A stretch of 64,000 nt of DNA, taken from positions 6,133,935 to 6,197,934 of the forward strand of contig NC_034421.1 in NCBI RefSeq assembly GCF_002078875.1. The letters run 5' to 3'. Origin of the DNA: Numida meleagris (taxonomy: Eukaryota > Chordata > Aves > Galliformes > Numididae). The notes under the pieces were generated by a model. It was not told the DNA's origin and made no database searches. It saw nothing but the letters and a program-made list of their open reading frames with translations. Shown piece after piece: positions 13,562 through 27,433 of this stretch. How positions within the stretch are numbered: the first letter of the stretch is position 1; each line of letters opens with the position of its first letter. Made by a program: the position numbers and the translations under genes.

Positions 13562-16500
13562 ACGCACAGGTGCCTTTCTTTCCTCCTGAGCGCATCCAGC
13601 CCTGCTCCAGCCTGGCACCACTCCAACATCAGCAGAGTGCTGTGCTGATGTGCAGGAACCTGGAGCAGCACAGCTCCGCACATCTTCTCCCAGCTCCATG
13701 CAGTGTTTTCATCCTGTTTGCTTCAGATGTACTGCACCCTTTTGATGGCTGTGATTTCAGACTCCATCAGCTCTGGGCTTCTTTCATGCCCTGTCTTGTT
13801 CCTCTCCCACCTAGCTCAAAGGAGCGCGTTATTCCACTTGGTTAGACAAGGCTGTTTGAATCACAGGGCCAGGCAATACCGAGCTGTTACTCTCGCTGTC
13901 TGTTGACAAATCTAATTTGCTGATGAATAATGAGTAACCTTTTACAATCATCCCCGCGGCTGCGCTCGTTTTTTGTTGAATGAGTCACACGCTCACTTTG
14001 GAGCATAGGAACTTACTCATGGACAGGCAGCTGTATCTCATCCTCTGCTAGAGATTATTTGGAGCTGGAAAACCTCAAGCTCAGTGCAGCTTTTTTTCCA
14101 AGAGTGCATCCTTCCCTGATAACAGTGCAGCTGCCATTAGGCTCTTGTCAATGCGAGGGCTCATTGCCGCGTTAGTCCGCCAGCAGCAAGGCTGTCCTGT
14201 GACAGCTCTTCCTGGAATATTCTAATAGATGTATATTTTTATTCCTCTTCCAAGGTTCATCTCATATGTAAGTGATCAGTGCAGCAGCGTGAGCAAGGAT
14301 CTCCTTGCAGCTGTGACCTTGAAAGTGGGTGGCATTTTCTGCTTCCTCTCCAGCATCCTCTGGGATCCACATTTCATGTGATCCCATCTGACAGCAGCCA
14401 AATCTGTGCTGGGAAAAGTAGTGTGATACTACCAGGAAATACCCACTGCCCCAGCCTCCTTAGGGCCGAGAGCTTCAAAGCTCCCTGTAGGAGACAGGCT
14501 CCTCAGGCAGCTTTTGAAACCCCAGTATGCCGTGTGTGCATGCAGCTACCTCGCAGTTAAATGGTGCAAACTTTATTCTTCTGCATATGTTCCTTCCGAC
14601 AGCCTTATCTTTTCTGTGCCTACAAAGCAAAATACAAGGCTGCAGCTTCTTTTACATGTTTTTATGACTATCCAGTGCTAAACAGTTCCTCTGCGGGAGG
14701 TTTATGGCAGTTTCCTACAGGCACACAGATGCACGCAAAATAAAATCCAAGCGCGGCTGTGGGAGCACCCAGTGGCTTCCTGGGCTCTGCAGCCCTTCCT
14801 GCTCCCTGCCACCCACTGTCCCCAGCCGTGCTGTGGTCCTGTGCTGCACGTTCACCTTTTTTGATCATTTCATAATTTACACCTCGTTCCCATTATAACC
14901 TAAATTACAAGCAAGGCGCCCAAATGCTGAAAAGAAACTGCTGCAGATGGCAGCACAAAAATGTGTTATTTAACACATTATTTAACACATTTTGTGTTTT
15001 CTTAAGCGTATCTGGTTTTGCCCACTGTACATTTCATTTGCTGTTTACTTAAGTCCCCACCACTGACAGCTTGTGGATGCTAAGCTACCATCTGCGACGT
15101 GAGCAAAATGCCTTTTTTCTCCTCCTCCATTTGCCCTCAGAACATTTAACAAAGGCTGTACGTGCAGCAGTGGGGCATTTTGGATCAGATTTGAGATGCA
15201 GCGTGTCAGCGAGCTGCCTGGTTACGCTGTAGGTTTGTCACCATTCTCAACCCATTTTCTGCTGGCAGAGCCAGGAGCTGCCGGTGTGGATGCTGATGAT
15301 GTGAGGCTGTTTTGGAGCAGAGAGCATTGTGCACCCGAGCTGTGGCTGCTCAGAGCACTTGCACGGAGCTTTAGGAACAGGGGATTGCTGCAGGTAAACA
15401 TGTGCTGCACATCAGTGGTGCCTGGTGCAAGGGCTCATACACAGCAATCTCCATTTCACAGGTGGAGATGCAAAGGCACTGCTCTGCACCTTCCTTGCAC
15501 TTCTTCTTCTTTTCTTTCCTTTTATTAAAGATATCGTTTCTACCAAAGCGTTTACATTCAATATTTTATTTTTATCCCTGAGGCTTTTACAGGTTTCCTT
15601 TATTAAAATCAAATGGTCGCCAGCCCCAAACAAGGCACCGGATTATTTCTTCTGAGTGCGTTTTCGCACCACAACTGTTTCCTATTTCCCTGAGCTCGCA
15701 GAAGCCCACAGCCCAGTGCTCAGCGCGGCGCGGGCGCGCGTGACAGCTCCGAACGTGCTGAGAGGGGTTGGTTTGGTGGAAAAATCCAGGTCATCCCGCG
15801 TGCTGAAATACACCCAGCCTTGGCTCCCAGTGACGCGGAGTAGCCAACCCAAGTTAAATATTTTACTTCAGATGTTGCTAAGAGCTTAGAGTTACTGAAA
15901 TTATGAGCTTTAATGAGGCAAAGAAAGTAGCTGCAGAAAGATATAAATCAGGGAAGCCACCAGTGTTTTCCGCCGCGGTGTCAAGCTGATCAGATGTGAC
16001 ATCCCCTTGACTTTTTCATTGCGTTTTCCGTGTGCTTGAGGATGTGGTCGTGTTCTTTTAACTAAGGAAAAGATGAGTTCCACCCAGTGTTGGGGCTGAA
16101 GTATAGTGAGTTTGGGGAACGGAGCCCCAGTCTAGCTTTTGCAGCTGGCTGCTATGTCTCAACCATTGGTCAAACCAAAACCTTGGATTTGAATTGTTTT
16201 GAAAGGGGTTTGAGGCACAGCTCCCATCCCCATGTGCCAGGGCTGTCTGAGATTGGAGGTACTCAGCCCGCCCATCCGAGTTAGTTCCAAGGAACCTTGC
16301 TTTCTCTGTCTTCAGTACCAATGTGATCCACATTTTATCAATTCTTGGACAGCTATTGTGCCGAAGTTCTCTATCACAGCAGATTTTTCTCCTTCTCTAA
16401 TGGGGTTCACTCTTATTTCTGCAATTGTTAGATTCATCTAAATATCATAGAAGAAAAGTGTAGTTCAAAGCAGCCGGTAGTGACTGAGTGTGGAAAAGGA

Positions 16501-19500
16501 GCTGAAGTATTTTTGCCAGAAGTATTTTAGCATTCCTTCAATCAAGGAATATAAACAGTTCCATGTGACTTCAGACTGATCCAAGGTTTGAGGGAGAGCA
16601 GTTTGATTCAGATTGTTTCTTGCTGAAGGAATTCTGAAGCCACACATCTCTATGAAGAATCTCCCAATTAGCGGAGAAGGGCATTCTGGAAAAGGGAATC
16701 ACTTTCTGGTCTTAATAGTGTGCTATGTTATCACTGATGATGAAGTAATCATGGAGCATCTAGTACAGTGGAACTTTGGACTTCACCACGTAATTTGTGA
16801 ACAACTGAGGGATTTATGCCTATTGACAGCCTATTCCAGATTGCTATTAAAAAGAGACAGAGCCCAAACAAGGATTGTTTCTACTGGAGTGAAAAGCGCT
16901 TTTGCTGAATACTTTTTTCCCATGCATTTGAAATTAGGACATTGTGTTGGCTCTTCAGCAGAAATGGCAAATGAAATGACACCTGTGGTCTGCCCATGGC
17001 ACGCCGTGGTGCAGGTCTGTCCGCGCCGTGCCTGGGTGCAGGGCTGCCAGCTTCCAGCTGCAGCTCATGGGAAAGCCCCCCCGCAGCTGTGCACCGCTCT
17101 CCATCCTCCGAAGCCCGCGTCCATTTCCAGGAGTGCATCCAGCTAGCAGCACAAGCAGCCCGTGTAACTTTTATGGTTTTTTGACAGTTTTATAACCTTA
17201 AATTTGCACCTTATGGAAAACTGTGAAGCTTCGTGATGAATTGCCGTGTTGGAATTTTTCGTATGATGTCTTAATATCTGAGGTTGTAGCAGACCTCAGC
17301 AGAGAGGAAAAATAAAAACCTGCAGCAAAATGCTCCCAGAACAACTTGACTGGGCAAGTATCGCCCAATCCAGCGCTATCCAAAATACGTGGCTATATTT
17401 AGTGTTGTTTTTTTAAAGCTGTCATGCTCTTTACTAGGTGGCGAGCTCAAATCTGAAACCGGCTTGAAAGGAAGCTATGAAACAATTTCTCATGGATGCA
17501 TTCTTCAATCACTTTTAGTAAGAAACTCGCTTCCCGTAGCGCAAACCAGATGCTGGTTGGTAACCACAGCAGGCAGGAGCTCTTCATTAAACGCTTCTGT
17601 TGCTGCACTCCAAGAATGCCTTATGCAGTGCTAATGGGAAAAAAAATAATTCTATTATTTTTTAGGGTCAGCTTCCAGCTTACTTGCCTTGCTTTATCTT
17701 GTGTCGAAGTGCCTCCAGCAGTGACAGAGCTGGGTGCCAGGTCGGAGCTGCTCACTCTGCCATAAAGCAGCAGGGTAGACCTGGCTTCCTGGGGAAGATG
17801 CCCAGGGCTGGGTCTGTCCCACATCTCGTTTTGATGGACGCTCCAATTCTGATCAGAAACGCTTCTCCCCACTCTGCTCATCCTGCACTGGCAGAGCGTG
17901 CTGTCCCCGTCCAGCACAACCCATCTGGAGGCAGCACTGGGGCTGGACTTCAGCTCGATGTGGGCCATAAAAGCACTTTTAATGAGCGGGACGGAGCTGG
18001 TTAGTGAAATGCTTGGACCATTAATAGATGTAGGACTTTTTTAACGTGCTGTTTGACTTTATTGATGAAATGAGCTAATCGGAGCGAGCGCTGCGTGAGC
18101 GCTGAGTGAAGAAATCCAGGCATGCTCTGCGGTAACAATTCTCTGGTTTTGCGCAGCGCTGTTGCTATCATGTGGATGGATCCTAAAGCATGACCCAAAG
18201 CCATGCAGAGCTCTGGGGTTCTGTGGGGTCTGTGGGTGCTGCAGGGCTCCCACTGCCCCATCCTGGCTGGGCTCTGGGGTTCGGACCTCCTGCACCCCAC
18301 TCCTGCCGGCTCCACAGAAAGTTCTGTGGTCTCCTTTATGACCGTGAGTAATCAGGAACTCGGGTTTGCGTCCTGTTTCAGTGTCCGCACAAGGCCCCAT
18401 AATTACATGCTCATACGGTTTTCTCAGGACTGAATCAGGGCCAGATCATGATCTCATGTTGGTGCAAACCAAGGGGTTCCTCCATGCAGGAGCTCTGTCC
18501 GAGACCTGAAGGACTCGGCCTCACCCCTGGAAAGGCCCTCCTTCCTCCCAGCAGAACCCTGAGCTGCCACTCAAGTCAGCTTTCTGGAGCAAATTAGAGT
18601 AAAATCAGGAAGGAATTAGCTGAGATGGGTCCTCTGCCTGTAGGATGCTGCTGGAACGCTGGCTGGGGTTTGCTGCTCGGTGTTGCTCTTTGGCCTTTAG
18701 TGAGAGGAGGTCCTGAAAGGTTTCTGCCATTGGATATCTTTGACAGCTTCCCCCTTTAGGAAGTAACTTTACCATCAGGGATGGAAAGATGTTGATAATT
18801 CAGAGCAGAGTAGCAAAAAATTCCTTCCTTCTGTAAAATTATTCTTTCATTTCATATCGTTCCAACACTCTGCATAAACACTCCTTCGGCAGTGATTTAG
18901 CCTGTAATGTATTAATGGGGAACGCTGTAGCCTGCAGCGAAAGAGGCAGTGGATGGAGCAACACTGAGAGGTACTTTACATAATAAAGCTGCGGAGCAGA
19001 ATGAATGTGTCAAAGTCAGGAATTCAGAGACATCCCAGCTCTACGGGTCAGGACAGGAGGCAGGTTGTGTTTCAGACCCAAAGCAAGCAACCGATCCTAA
19101 ATTCACACACAGTTCTTTGGTAATTGAGTTAAATGTATAAAATTTCCTAGAACAGAAAAGCAAACTTGTCCAAGTCCTTGCGCCTCGCCATCGATAAAAG
19201 ACACTTGTTTAACTTAACCCTTCGGTGCTGGGCTTCCCTGTGCCCCAGTCCTGGAGGGGCCGTGCGCTGAGACTGGGGCACGTTCTGCTGCGAGGCTGTT
19301 GGGTAGGGCCACGTGCAGGAACACCATCACTCCCCTGGCACTCTCTTGCCTCTCTTTAAAATACTTTCCACTGAAAGGTTGGAAGTTGTGCTTCTTCCTA
19401 GAAACGCTCCGCCCTCAAATCCCATCATCAGTGGGAGCTACGGGAGGCGGTTCACATGGCTGCAAATTCTCCTGTGTGTGGATTGAAGCATTTATGTTGC

Positions 19501-19766
19501 CTTGCGTATAGATGAGGAACAAATGTCACGTCTGTCGTAGCAGTGGGAAGGTTTGCGTTCCCAATTGCTTTAGCACAATTCTGCTTGTAAGTTTAGAGCG
19601 GGTACTGTGGGCTGCAGAACCCTCACAGCACAATTTGCAATGTGTCAAAGTCTGCCCCAGCTCACAGACAGGTTTTAGTCGAGGCTGCTGCAGGGTTGCA
19701 TTTGTGCATAAGTACTTAGTTTATTCATCAGTATTTGTATTGGAAGTGCCGAACTGTTGAGTATAT

Positions 19767-19787
19767 GTAAATATTATAAATATTTAC
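19767..19787. promoter_or_regulatory. perfect palindrome with two forkhead-like sites
   Basis: GTAAATATT is followed by ATA and its exact reverse complement AATATTTAC. Each arm contains GTAAATA, which fits the RTAAAYA forkhead consensus. Function is unknown. Confidence 0.3.
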
Positions 19788-22087
19788 CTCTTTTTTAGGC
19801 ATAAATATCGGTCTTTTTTAACTTAGTTGTTCAAGGCCCAGTCATAGCTGCTCAGAAAAATAAACATCTGCGTGTGTGTGAGTTGTACAGTGCACAGAAT
19901 TCTAGCTAATTGCTCTGGTTCTAAATGAACCATTTGCACATCTGCATTTATGGCAGAGGGACCGCTCACCAACTGAAGGTGCACAGCGTTCGTGCAACTG
20001 TGCAAGGCACGGCTTGAGGATTATTATTTTCTGATTTCTGTATTAAATGTGGTAATAATATGTGGGTTCCCTCCTGTCATCTTGTGGGAAGGAAATACAC
20101 GGCCTTTGCCTGTGAAGTCATGTTTGGGATACCAAATTTGGGCTATTTCCTGCCTCCACAGTATTCCCAGTGAGCTGGGGGGGGTGTTTCTGCCCTTTCT
20201 GGTTGATGGAATTGATGGCAGAGGTGTCTGAGGAGCACCCAGTGTCCTGAGGTCAGGTGGGCTCCCAACAGGTAAGGGATGGAGAAAAGGAGAGCGCTCT
20301 GTTTGGAGCTTAGGAAGTGCTCTGGGGGTCTTTGAGCCCTGTGTTTTTTGAAGTATGAACTCATGTATCTTGGTTGTCAGAACTGCTAGGCGGAGGAAGT
20401 TGGAGGTGCTTGCAGCGAGAGCGCAGCCCACGCCGTGCCCTTGCTCGGGGTGATTCACTTGCCGGCTTTTCTCTGCTGGGAAAGCAGGAGCAGGTTGTGT
20501 TTAAAGAAAAAACAGAAATGCACGTGGGCTGCGCTTCGTAATGAGGGTTAGGCTGAGATCACCTAATTCAGCGCCTGTCCAAAAGTAAACTGAAGGCAAG
20601 CCACGCTGCTCTGTCTGATCTTACTGGCACTGCTCCCTTTGCTCCTTTTTCTCCTGGTCCTCCCGATAGCTTTCTGAATTTCTCTGGGATTCACAAAACT
20701 GTTTTCTCTGCTGTATAAAACAGAGCAAGTGGACAGAGGTCATTATTTTCCTTTGTATTTTTTTCTGTGCTAAATAGCTCTGCGAAGCAGAGATTAAATC
20801 CTCGTGCAAATAATGAGTTAAGAAGTTAACAAGAGATTAAATTAATAATAGGGGAAAATTAAATGTCCTTGCTGTTGTCCTTTAATGGGAATTTTTTGCC
20901 CATGCCTACAATAACTGTTGGGAAAAAGTACATATATAAGTATTTTTCAAACTGAAACCAGATGGGGAAATGATAGCCTGTTTTTCTTTGTGGGAGGCTA
21001 TGTTTTCACGGTACGCAAGTAACTGGAGGCACATGAAGACCAAATTTGCCTTTAGAGGCTTGTCCTCCCTATCTCTTCAGGCAGGACCGGCTTTCGGTGC
21101 TCTGAGGTTCAGCCTGTCCTATGGGCAGGAGGTTGGCAGCTGGTGGGGCCACAGGTCGAAGAGGAGCAGGTAGCTGTGGAGATAAATGCAGGGCAACGTG
21201 TGCCCAGTCGGAGGTAGGGATGGGGACCGGCTGGTCCTGCTGCACCGAATGCAGCTGCTGTCCAGGGAGCATGGCTCGTCTTCACTTCAGATCCTTCATA
21301 AAGCCATAAAGCCTGGCTTTAATGACTAAGTTATTCTTTCTTGGTGACATGCAAGTCCATTGAGGTGCAGTCTTAGGTTTTGGAGGTCTGGTGGCATGTC
21401 CAGAGGTTAGAGGGGTCTTTGCTGTCCTGAGCTGCTGAGCTGGTCCATGTGTGATGCTGGGGACCTGCAGGGACCCAGGTACCGCGGTTCTGACAGCGCG
21501 TGGACAAGCTGATGTCTCTGTTCTCCATCTTTCACTGCACAGTGACTAAGCAGTTGTTTATTCTGCATGCAAGAAAGAAGGTTTGCTTCCTGTTGTTCTG
21601 TATCACTTCTTTTTGGAATTGATAAACAGAGTCTGTGTTCTACCTTGGGCAGGCGTAACAAAAAAGTCACATCCCAGGAGGATGTAGGGACAATGAAGCC
21701 CGCTAACAAAGGTGAATGGCCTCAGCCACAAGCAAAGGGGAGCCAGAGAGTACTTAACTCGGTTAGATCTTTCCAAATCACCTGTTAAAGAGCTGGCCGT
21801 TGAAATCTTGTCAGCATTCGTGATTATCATTGAGAATTAGTAGAACATGAGTGAAGTAATGAAAGGATGGAGAAGAGCTAACAAAGTGTCTGTCCTCTAA
21901 AGAGAGAAAAAAGGAAGAGCCAGGAGAATGCAGAGCCAACAGTGGAAAAAAAATGCAGCGAGCCATTTGTAAATACCTAAATACCTCCAAAAAACAAAGG
22001 GAGAACTGCAGCCATCCTGCTTCTGCCAAGAGCAGACTGTGTCAAAGCAGTCTTCTTTCCTTCACTGACAAAGCAAGACACATGAAT

Positions 22088-22985
22088 AGAGGATAAACAA
22101 TATATGCTTTTACTGAGGCTTTTGAAACTGTTTCACATGAAATCTCATAAACAACCCAAGAAAACAGTGTCTGTCAGAAGTAGGAAATACTGCCCAGCAG
22201 ACAAAACGGGCTGGAAGCTCTATTCAGGAGCCATCAATGGCTCACTGTCAGCAGGAGGGATTTACCAAGGGGACTTCCACAGGATCTCTGGTGATATTCA
22301 GGGATTTCATTAATGATGTCTAATATTTAATTGGAAGAACACGCTCAGGTGGAAGGAACTGGCTGTATATTGAAGCACATGAGTAGAATTCAGAGTGATC
22401 TTGACAAGCTGAGAGAACATCCTTCTGGGATATATAAATTCCTTATGCTCTGAGTATACAAGTCCTCCATGTTGCTGCCCGCAGATAAAAGCTGTGGCTC
22501 AGCTTTGGACATTCCCTTCAGGATGGACACGTCCCATCTGGAGGCGATCCAGAGAGCAGTGAGAATAAACCAGGGATCCCAAGGCTGGATTCACAGGGCA
22601 AGGCTGGACCAGCTGGGATTGTTTCATCCAAAAGAGACCACGATGGAGAGGAGGAAGGCAGTGGACAAGAGGACAGCTTACACATATACGGAGGCTATTG
22701 CAGATAGGTGAGACCAGAGGGTCTTCGATGCCAGTGAATAGAGAATGAGTCATGGTCTTTGAAACTGTCAAGGAAGAGTCAAGCTAGATGTTAGGAATGA
22801 TTTGTAAGTGGTGAAGGTAGTGAAGCTCTGGAGCAGGTAACCAGGGGAAGGACAGGGACCTGGATCCATCAGTCAGCTGGGCTTCTGGGAAGAGGTTGGT
22901 TCACTCTGTTGCAGCGCTATCCTGGGGCAGCAGACAAGGCTGGACACCTTCCCGAGGCCTCTTCCAGCCCTATGAGGCTGTGTTT
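22088..22985 (+). mobile_element. ancient CR1 LINE fragment including the end of the reverse-transcriptase ORF
   Basis: The segment GAGGCTTTTGAAACTGTTTC at its start resembles the CR1 ORF2 codons for AFDTVSH. Further on, the ATTTCATTAATGATG-type block, the block matching 'QxDLDKL', and the 3' region (AGGCTGGACACCTTCC, CGAGGCCTCTTCCAGCCCTATG) follow CR1 order in plus orientation. It is strongly diverged with many small indels, so it is one of the older copies and has no intact ORF. Confidence 0.7.
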
Positions 22986-23814
22986 TCCTTTTTTAAAAAT
23001 TATACTTGTTATGGGCACCTCGATTTTTGCTCTTCTGTGCCCGTTGCTTAACAGCCTCAAACGTGTTAAGTGGCATGCAGCCCGTTGTTGTTCCTTCTGC
23101 ACCAACATGCAGGCTGCTGCAGAAAATGTGAGCTTCTCGTACCTACTGCACGTTTGTAACAATCTGTGATTTAAAAAATAAAAACCAGGCAAACAAAGAA
23201 GTCTAACCTGTAAAAAAGTTATGGGCGTAGGTGCCCATTTTCTGACAGAAGGGTTTGGTAACAGTGCAGGGGACAGAAATGTAAGGAATAATTGTTTTTG
23301 GGCCTAGAACCAGGAAAACTACTTTTCCAAATTAATCCAGTGAGAGCCATGAATCCACAGTATTTCATATCACACTTCATAAAACTCCAGTCATAATCCA
23401 TAAAACTGACATTATTAGATTAAAAACCTCAGTTCCTCCTATAAGGAGCTCGCTCATTAGACATGCTGTAGTTTTATAACCTTAAAGTTCCTACCCAATT
23501 ACCGTGATTAATACTGTGCTTTAATAAAAAATTTTTAAAAATCACCACAGGGGTTGATACCATCTGTTTGTTATAATTGCACATTTAAATATCGTCCAGC
23601 AAGAGAAGGACACTTGGTAAACAGGAATCAGAGCAGAGCTGGGAGAGCAGAGCCCGTTCTCCATGGAGAGGTGGGAAGGTGGAGATGTGTCCAGCTTGGT
23701 GTGACCGTGATGCACAGTGCATGGGCTGCAATTACTGCACACATCAGCAATGGAACAGTGACGGTACCATGCCCTGCAGCCCCACAGCTCCTGGACCCCT
23801 CCTGGACCTGGAGC

Positions 23815-24150
23815 TGATGGGATGGATCCAGAGGAAGACAGAGCTGGGAGTGTTCAGCCTGAGGAAGAGAAGGCTCCAGGGCGACCTCATTGCGGCCTTT
23901 CAGTATTCAAAAGGAGCTTATAAACAAGTTGGAGGGTGACTTTTTATAAGGTCTTATCGTGATAGGACAAGGGGGAATGATTTTAAACTGAAAAAGGAGA
24001 GATAGGTCCAATACTGGGGGGAAATTCTTCACTCAGAGGGCAATGAGGTCCTGGCATTGCTGCCCAGAGAAGTATGGGTGCCCCATCCCAGGAGGTGCCC
24101 AAATGCCATGGATTGGCCCTGGGCAGCCTGGGCTTGTTTCCCTTCTTGGA
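23815..24150 (+). mobile_element. CR1 LINE fragment
   Basis: It contains the CR1 blocks TTCAGCCTGAGGAAGAGAAG, GACCTCATTGCGGCCTTTCA, GATAGGACAAGGGGGAATG and GGGCAGCCTGGGCTTG in order, on the plus strand. The terminal ATTCTATG tail is not seen, so the 3' end is missing or diverged. Its left limit could extend some tens of bases further. Confidence 0.8.
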
Positions 24151-26316
24151 GATCTTTGGCCGTGTTGCCATGAGCTGGACTGCAGATAGACACCAACATT
24201 CCTGAGAGCAGGCAGGAACCAGCGCAGCTCCGCTTTGCTGCAGCAAGGAGAGCAGGGCTCAGAGACTCAGGATGTTTCATGGTGAAAATGAAGATTTAGG
24301 TAAATGGGTGCTGTCAGCCAAAGCAAGCACTGGTTGGAATCAGAGAGGATCCGCTGACCCCAGGGTACCGTGGAAGGCAGTGGTTGCTCAGCAAAGCTTC
24401 AGCCTTGGCGTTGGCTGGACAGATCTCACAGCTGCCACCTGCCTCCTGCAGAAACACCGCAGGACATTTGTTGGACAGCCAGCCATCATCATTGTGAAGA
24501 ACTGTTTTCCTGGTCGTTGGCTTCCAAGCAAGAGTGCCATTGGAGCTGATTTGTGCAGAGCTCCAGGAGTCACCGCGTTCCCCCTCGGGCAGGGGCGGCG
24601 TTACTCTGCCCTCTGGTCCGCTGTGAGCATCAGGACACGGCTGGAGGAGCCGCAGCTGAAAATGTGTCGGGTTCACGGTTCCACCCACAGACCAGAAATG
24701 GCCAAACTTGTATTATTTTTGAATCCCCTGCTTTTAAGGGCTGGTGGAAATAAGATATCTTGCTTCTGACTTCCAAGCAATAAAGAGGTGAATCACTACT
24801 GAGCAAAGCCTCTGCCGGACCACCCAGTCGCTCCATGCAGAGCTGTAAAGCGATCCTCCGCAGAAGTGGCAAAGTGGAGAGCGATTTTCTCGATATTACT
24901 GCGATTGTGCAAGGCAAATCAAATGAAAAAAGCATCGGGGCTCGCTAACAAAGTGGCTAAGTGAGAAGTGTGCTAATGAATGCAGGCTGATTAACATGCA
25001 TTGAACTGAAAGCTAAACCGCGTACGGGTCACGGGGGGAACGCAGAGCGTGTTTACTCTTTTGAGTACAACATGTTATGTTCAAGACCCAACATGTGTGG
25101 GTAATTCAGATTTAAATGCTTTCTTCCCCCTCATAGTTCTGGATAATTATCCAGCTCAGGATAAATAAGTTAATTTATTTTTGTTTTTACTAAATAATGG
25201 CTAGGACTTTTGTTACTGCAGTTGGTCAGATCTCTCATTTTTTAGGATTATGTGGGTCTGCTGCTGAAGTCTTGCCAGGGCGTTTGAAAACTGTAACTTG
25301 CAAATCACTACTATTTTTTTTTAAGTGCTAATCTCAAAGGGACATAAATGACATGGTTTTTAACATTTATTTGTTGTCATTTTTATTAGAACTTGTACGT
25401 CTTTTTAATAGAACGGAGGCTGCAAGTCCTCAGACTGAAACTGTGCATGTTCGTGATGTTTGCATTGTAGAATTGTCTTTTGGGTGACTACCTCTTATTT
25501 TCAAGGGTAGGGCCCCGGGAGGACACCAAGCACAGGAAAATGAGCCTTTTTCAGGGGGGGAAAGGGCACACTGGGCAAGTGCACTCCAGGATAAACCATA
25601 GGAAACCATAGGGGATTAGCATTCGGGCATGCAGGTATTTTGGGAGGACTTGTAATTAAGACATTGGATTTGTAATTGGGAGACTTGAGTCCTATTTTGG
25701 GCTCTGCTGCAAGAGTCTTTAGGTGATTTTGAGTAGGTTTCTGTAAGGTGATGTCCCTTGAGAGAGTTGCTGAAATTAAGTGCCAAAATTCTTCCCTTTG
25801 CTGCCTGTTACACAGCTGTAGTGAATTCTAATTTTGATCTGTGTTGTACTTTTAGATATAAGTTTCTTCAGAACAGGAACTGTCTCTTAGCATGGGGCTT
25901 AGCAAGTCCAAGCTACACTGCTCCATGTTGCAGTAGAGCCTCCCCATGTTATGTGAGTAAAACAAAATCCTCATAACAAGCCCAGGGTAATCCCCAATGC
26001 CTTTGGAGCTCCCACGGAGCCCTTGGTCTCCAGGAGTCCCAGAAGAGCTCTGTTCAGGAGGAGATGCCTCGCTCAAAGCCAAGGGCAGCGGGAAGGAATG
26101 TGCATAAGACACATTGCAGCCTTCAGGGTATCCCAGGGTTCAGCCAAGGACCCGCCACCTGGGATGTAGCTTTTTGGTGCTCATTGTGGGATTTTGTGTG
26201 TGTTAAGAAGGCAGACTCAAAGGGGTGCTTTGCAGAGGGAATAGGAAGTTTCTGATGGTCGCCAGCTCACCAGGAGTCATCTGGTGTTTCCTTTGAGTCT
26301 CTGGCTGCCTACAGTT

Positions 26317-26620
26317 CACAGAATCGTAGAATTGTTTGAGTTGGAAGGAACCTTTAAAGGTCATCTAGTCCAACTCCCAGTTGGGTCCAGTTCTCCTCAG
26401 GTCAGCTCATGGGGTCATTGGATCACCTCATTGGGTTTCCTCTGCAGAGCATCCACGTGTCCCCAGCACTCAGAGTTCCCCAAAGCTCCATCACTTCATC
26501 ACTGATGGGAGACTGAGGGCAGGCAGCATTGAGGCCAATTGGGCAGCAGTGTGGTCCCCACTGCTGGGGCATCATTGTTCCTGCTGTCATGAAAAGTCTT
26601 CCTTGACCACATGCACTAAA
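26317..26620 (-). mobile_element. CR1 LINE fragment
   Basis: It starts with TCACAGAATCGTAGAATTG, the reverse-complemented CR1 tail, then GTTGGAAGGAACCTTTAAAG and GTCATCTAGTCCAACTCCC. It ends near an AAAAGTCTTCCTTGACC block. The middle is diverged. Confidence 0.82.
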
Positions 26621-27397
26621 AATCATGAGTGAACAGTTCACAGGAGGATAAAGCTCAGCTGTGTAATGGAGAAGCATTCTTTAAATAGAATAACTGTGGT
26701 ACCAATCAGAGTTGCAGCTTTCAGCCCAGCTGGAAGGTGGGAAGTTCTCATTAGTTGCTCTGGAGTCTGCAAACAAAATGGCTTTATTACATCAGAGCAT
26801 TACTTTTCAACATGTAATGCATGAAGTCAGCTTTATATCTTCATTTTTTATGGATAAGATGGTGAGACTTTCTTCTCTTTCCTATTTTCTTCCTTTTTGT
26901 TTTAATACGTCTGAAGAGCAGCTAGCTAATTAGCAGAGCCAGGGCTAAATCCTAAGTAATGTGACTAATGGGACAGGAATCCAAATCAGTCTCAAAACTG
27001 AAATAGTCCTGAGCAGTCATCAGCTGCTTTTCTTGTCTCTGTGCGTGGGTTCCTATACTCTGCCATACGCCAGCACCCTGCATCGCTCGCAGCACATTCC
27101 TGTTTGATGGCAAGGCAGTGAGGCCCTGGCAAGGAACAGGGTTGGGCTGGTGGCTGTTGTGCTGGCAAGGCAAGGATTTTTGGGGTCAGTCAGTTCTCAG
27201 CATCTTCGTGGGGCTGGCTGCTGCCTTTAGGAGCTCAGTGGGGCAGGTGGGATAAAATGGGGCTGCATGACACGTGGGGCGGTGCACCCATGGGTAAGGA
27301 GCAAAAACCTCTGCATTGTGCTGGGAACATGGTTTGGGGAAATTGCTTGTGCATTCAGTGACTTGTGTGCATGGGTTGCTTGCAGGGTGCTTCAATA

Positions 27398-27433
27398 GGA
27401 ACTGGGTGCTGCAGAGGAACTGGGTGCTGCAGA
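27398..27433. repeat. 18-base perfect tandem duplication
   Basis: The unit GGAACTGGGTGCTGCAGA occurs twice head to tail, followed by a partial third start. It is intronic and non-coding. Confidence 0.9.

Noticed and set aside
14936..14954. Second CTCF-like site (GCTGCAGATGGCAG)
   Set aside because: It has two mismatches to the core consensus; such partial matches are common by chance.
16613..17146. 177-codon plus-strand frame
   Set aside because: It starts at TTG. The first part looks protein-like (HLVQWNFGLHHVICEQLRDL) but matches no family I know, and the last third is GC-rich low-complexity sequence. A database search would be decisive.
20540..20580. Possible CR1 3' remnant (GAGATCACCTAATTCAGCGCC)
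   Set aside because: Too short and diverged; it lacks the ATTCTATG tail.
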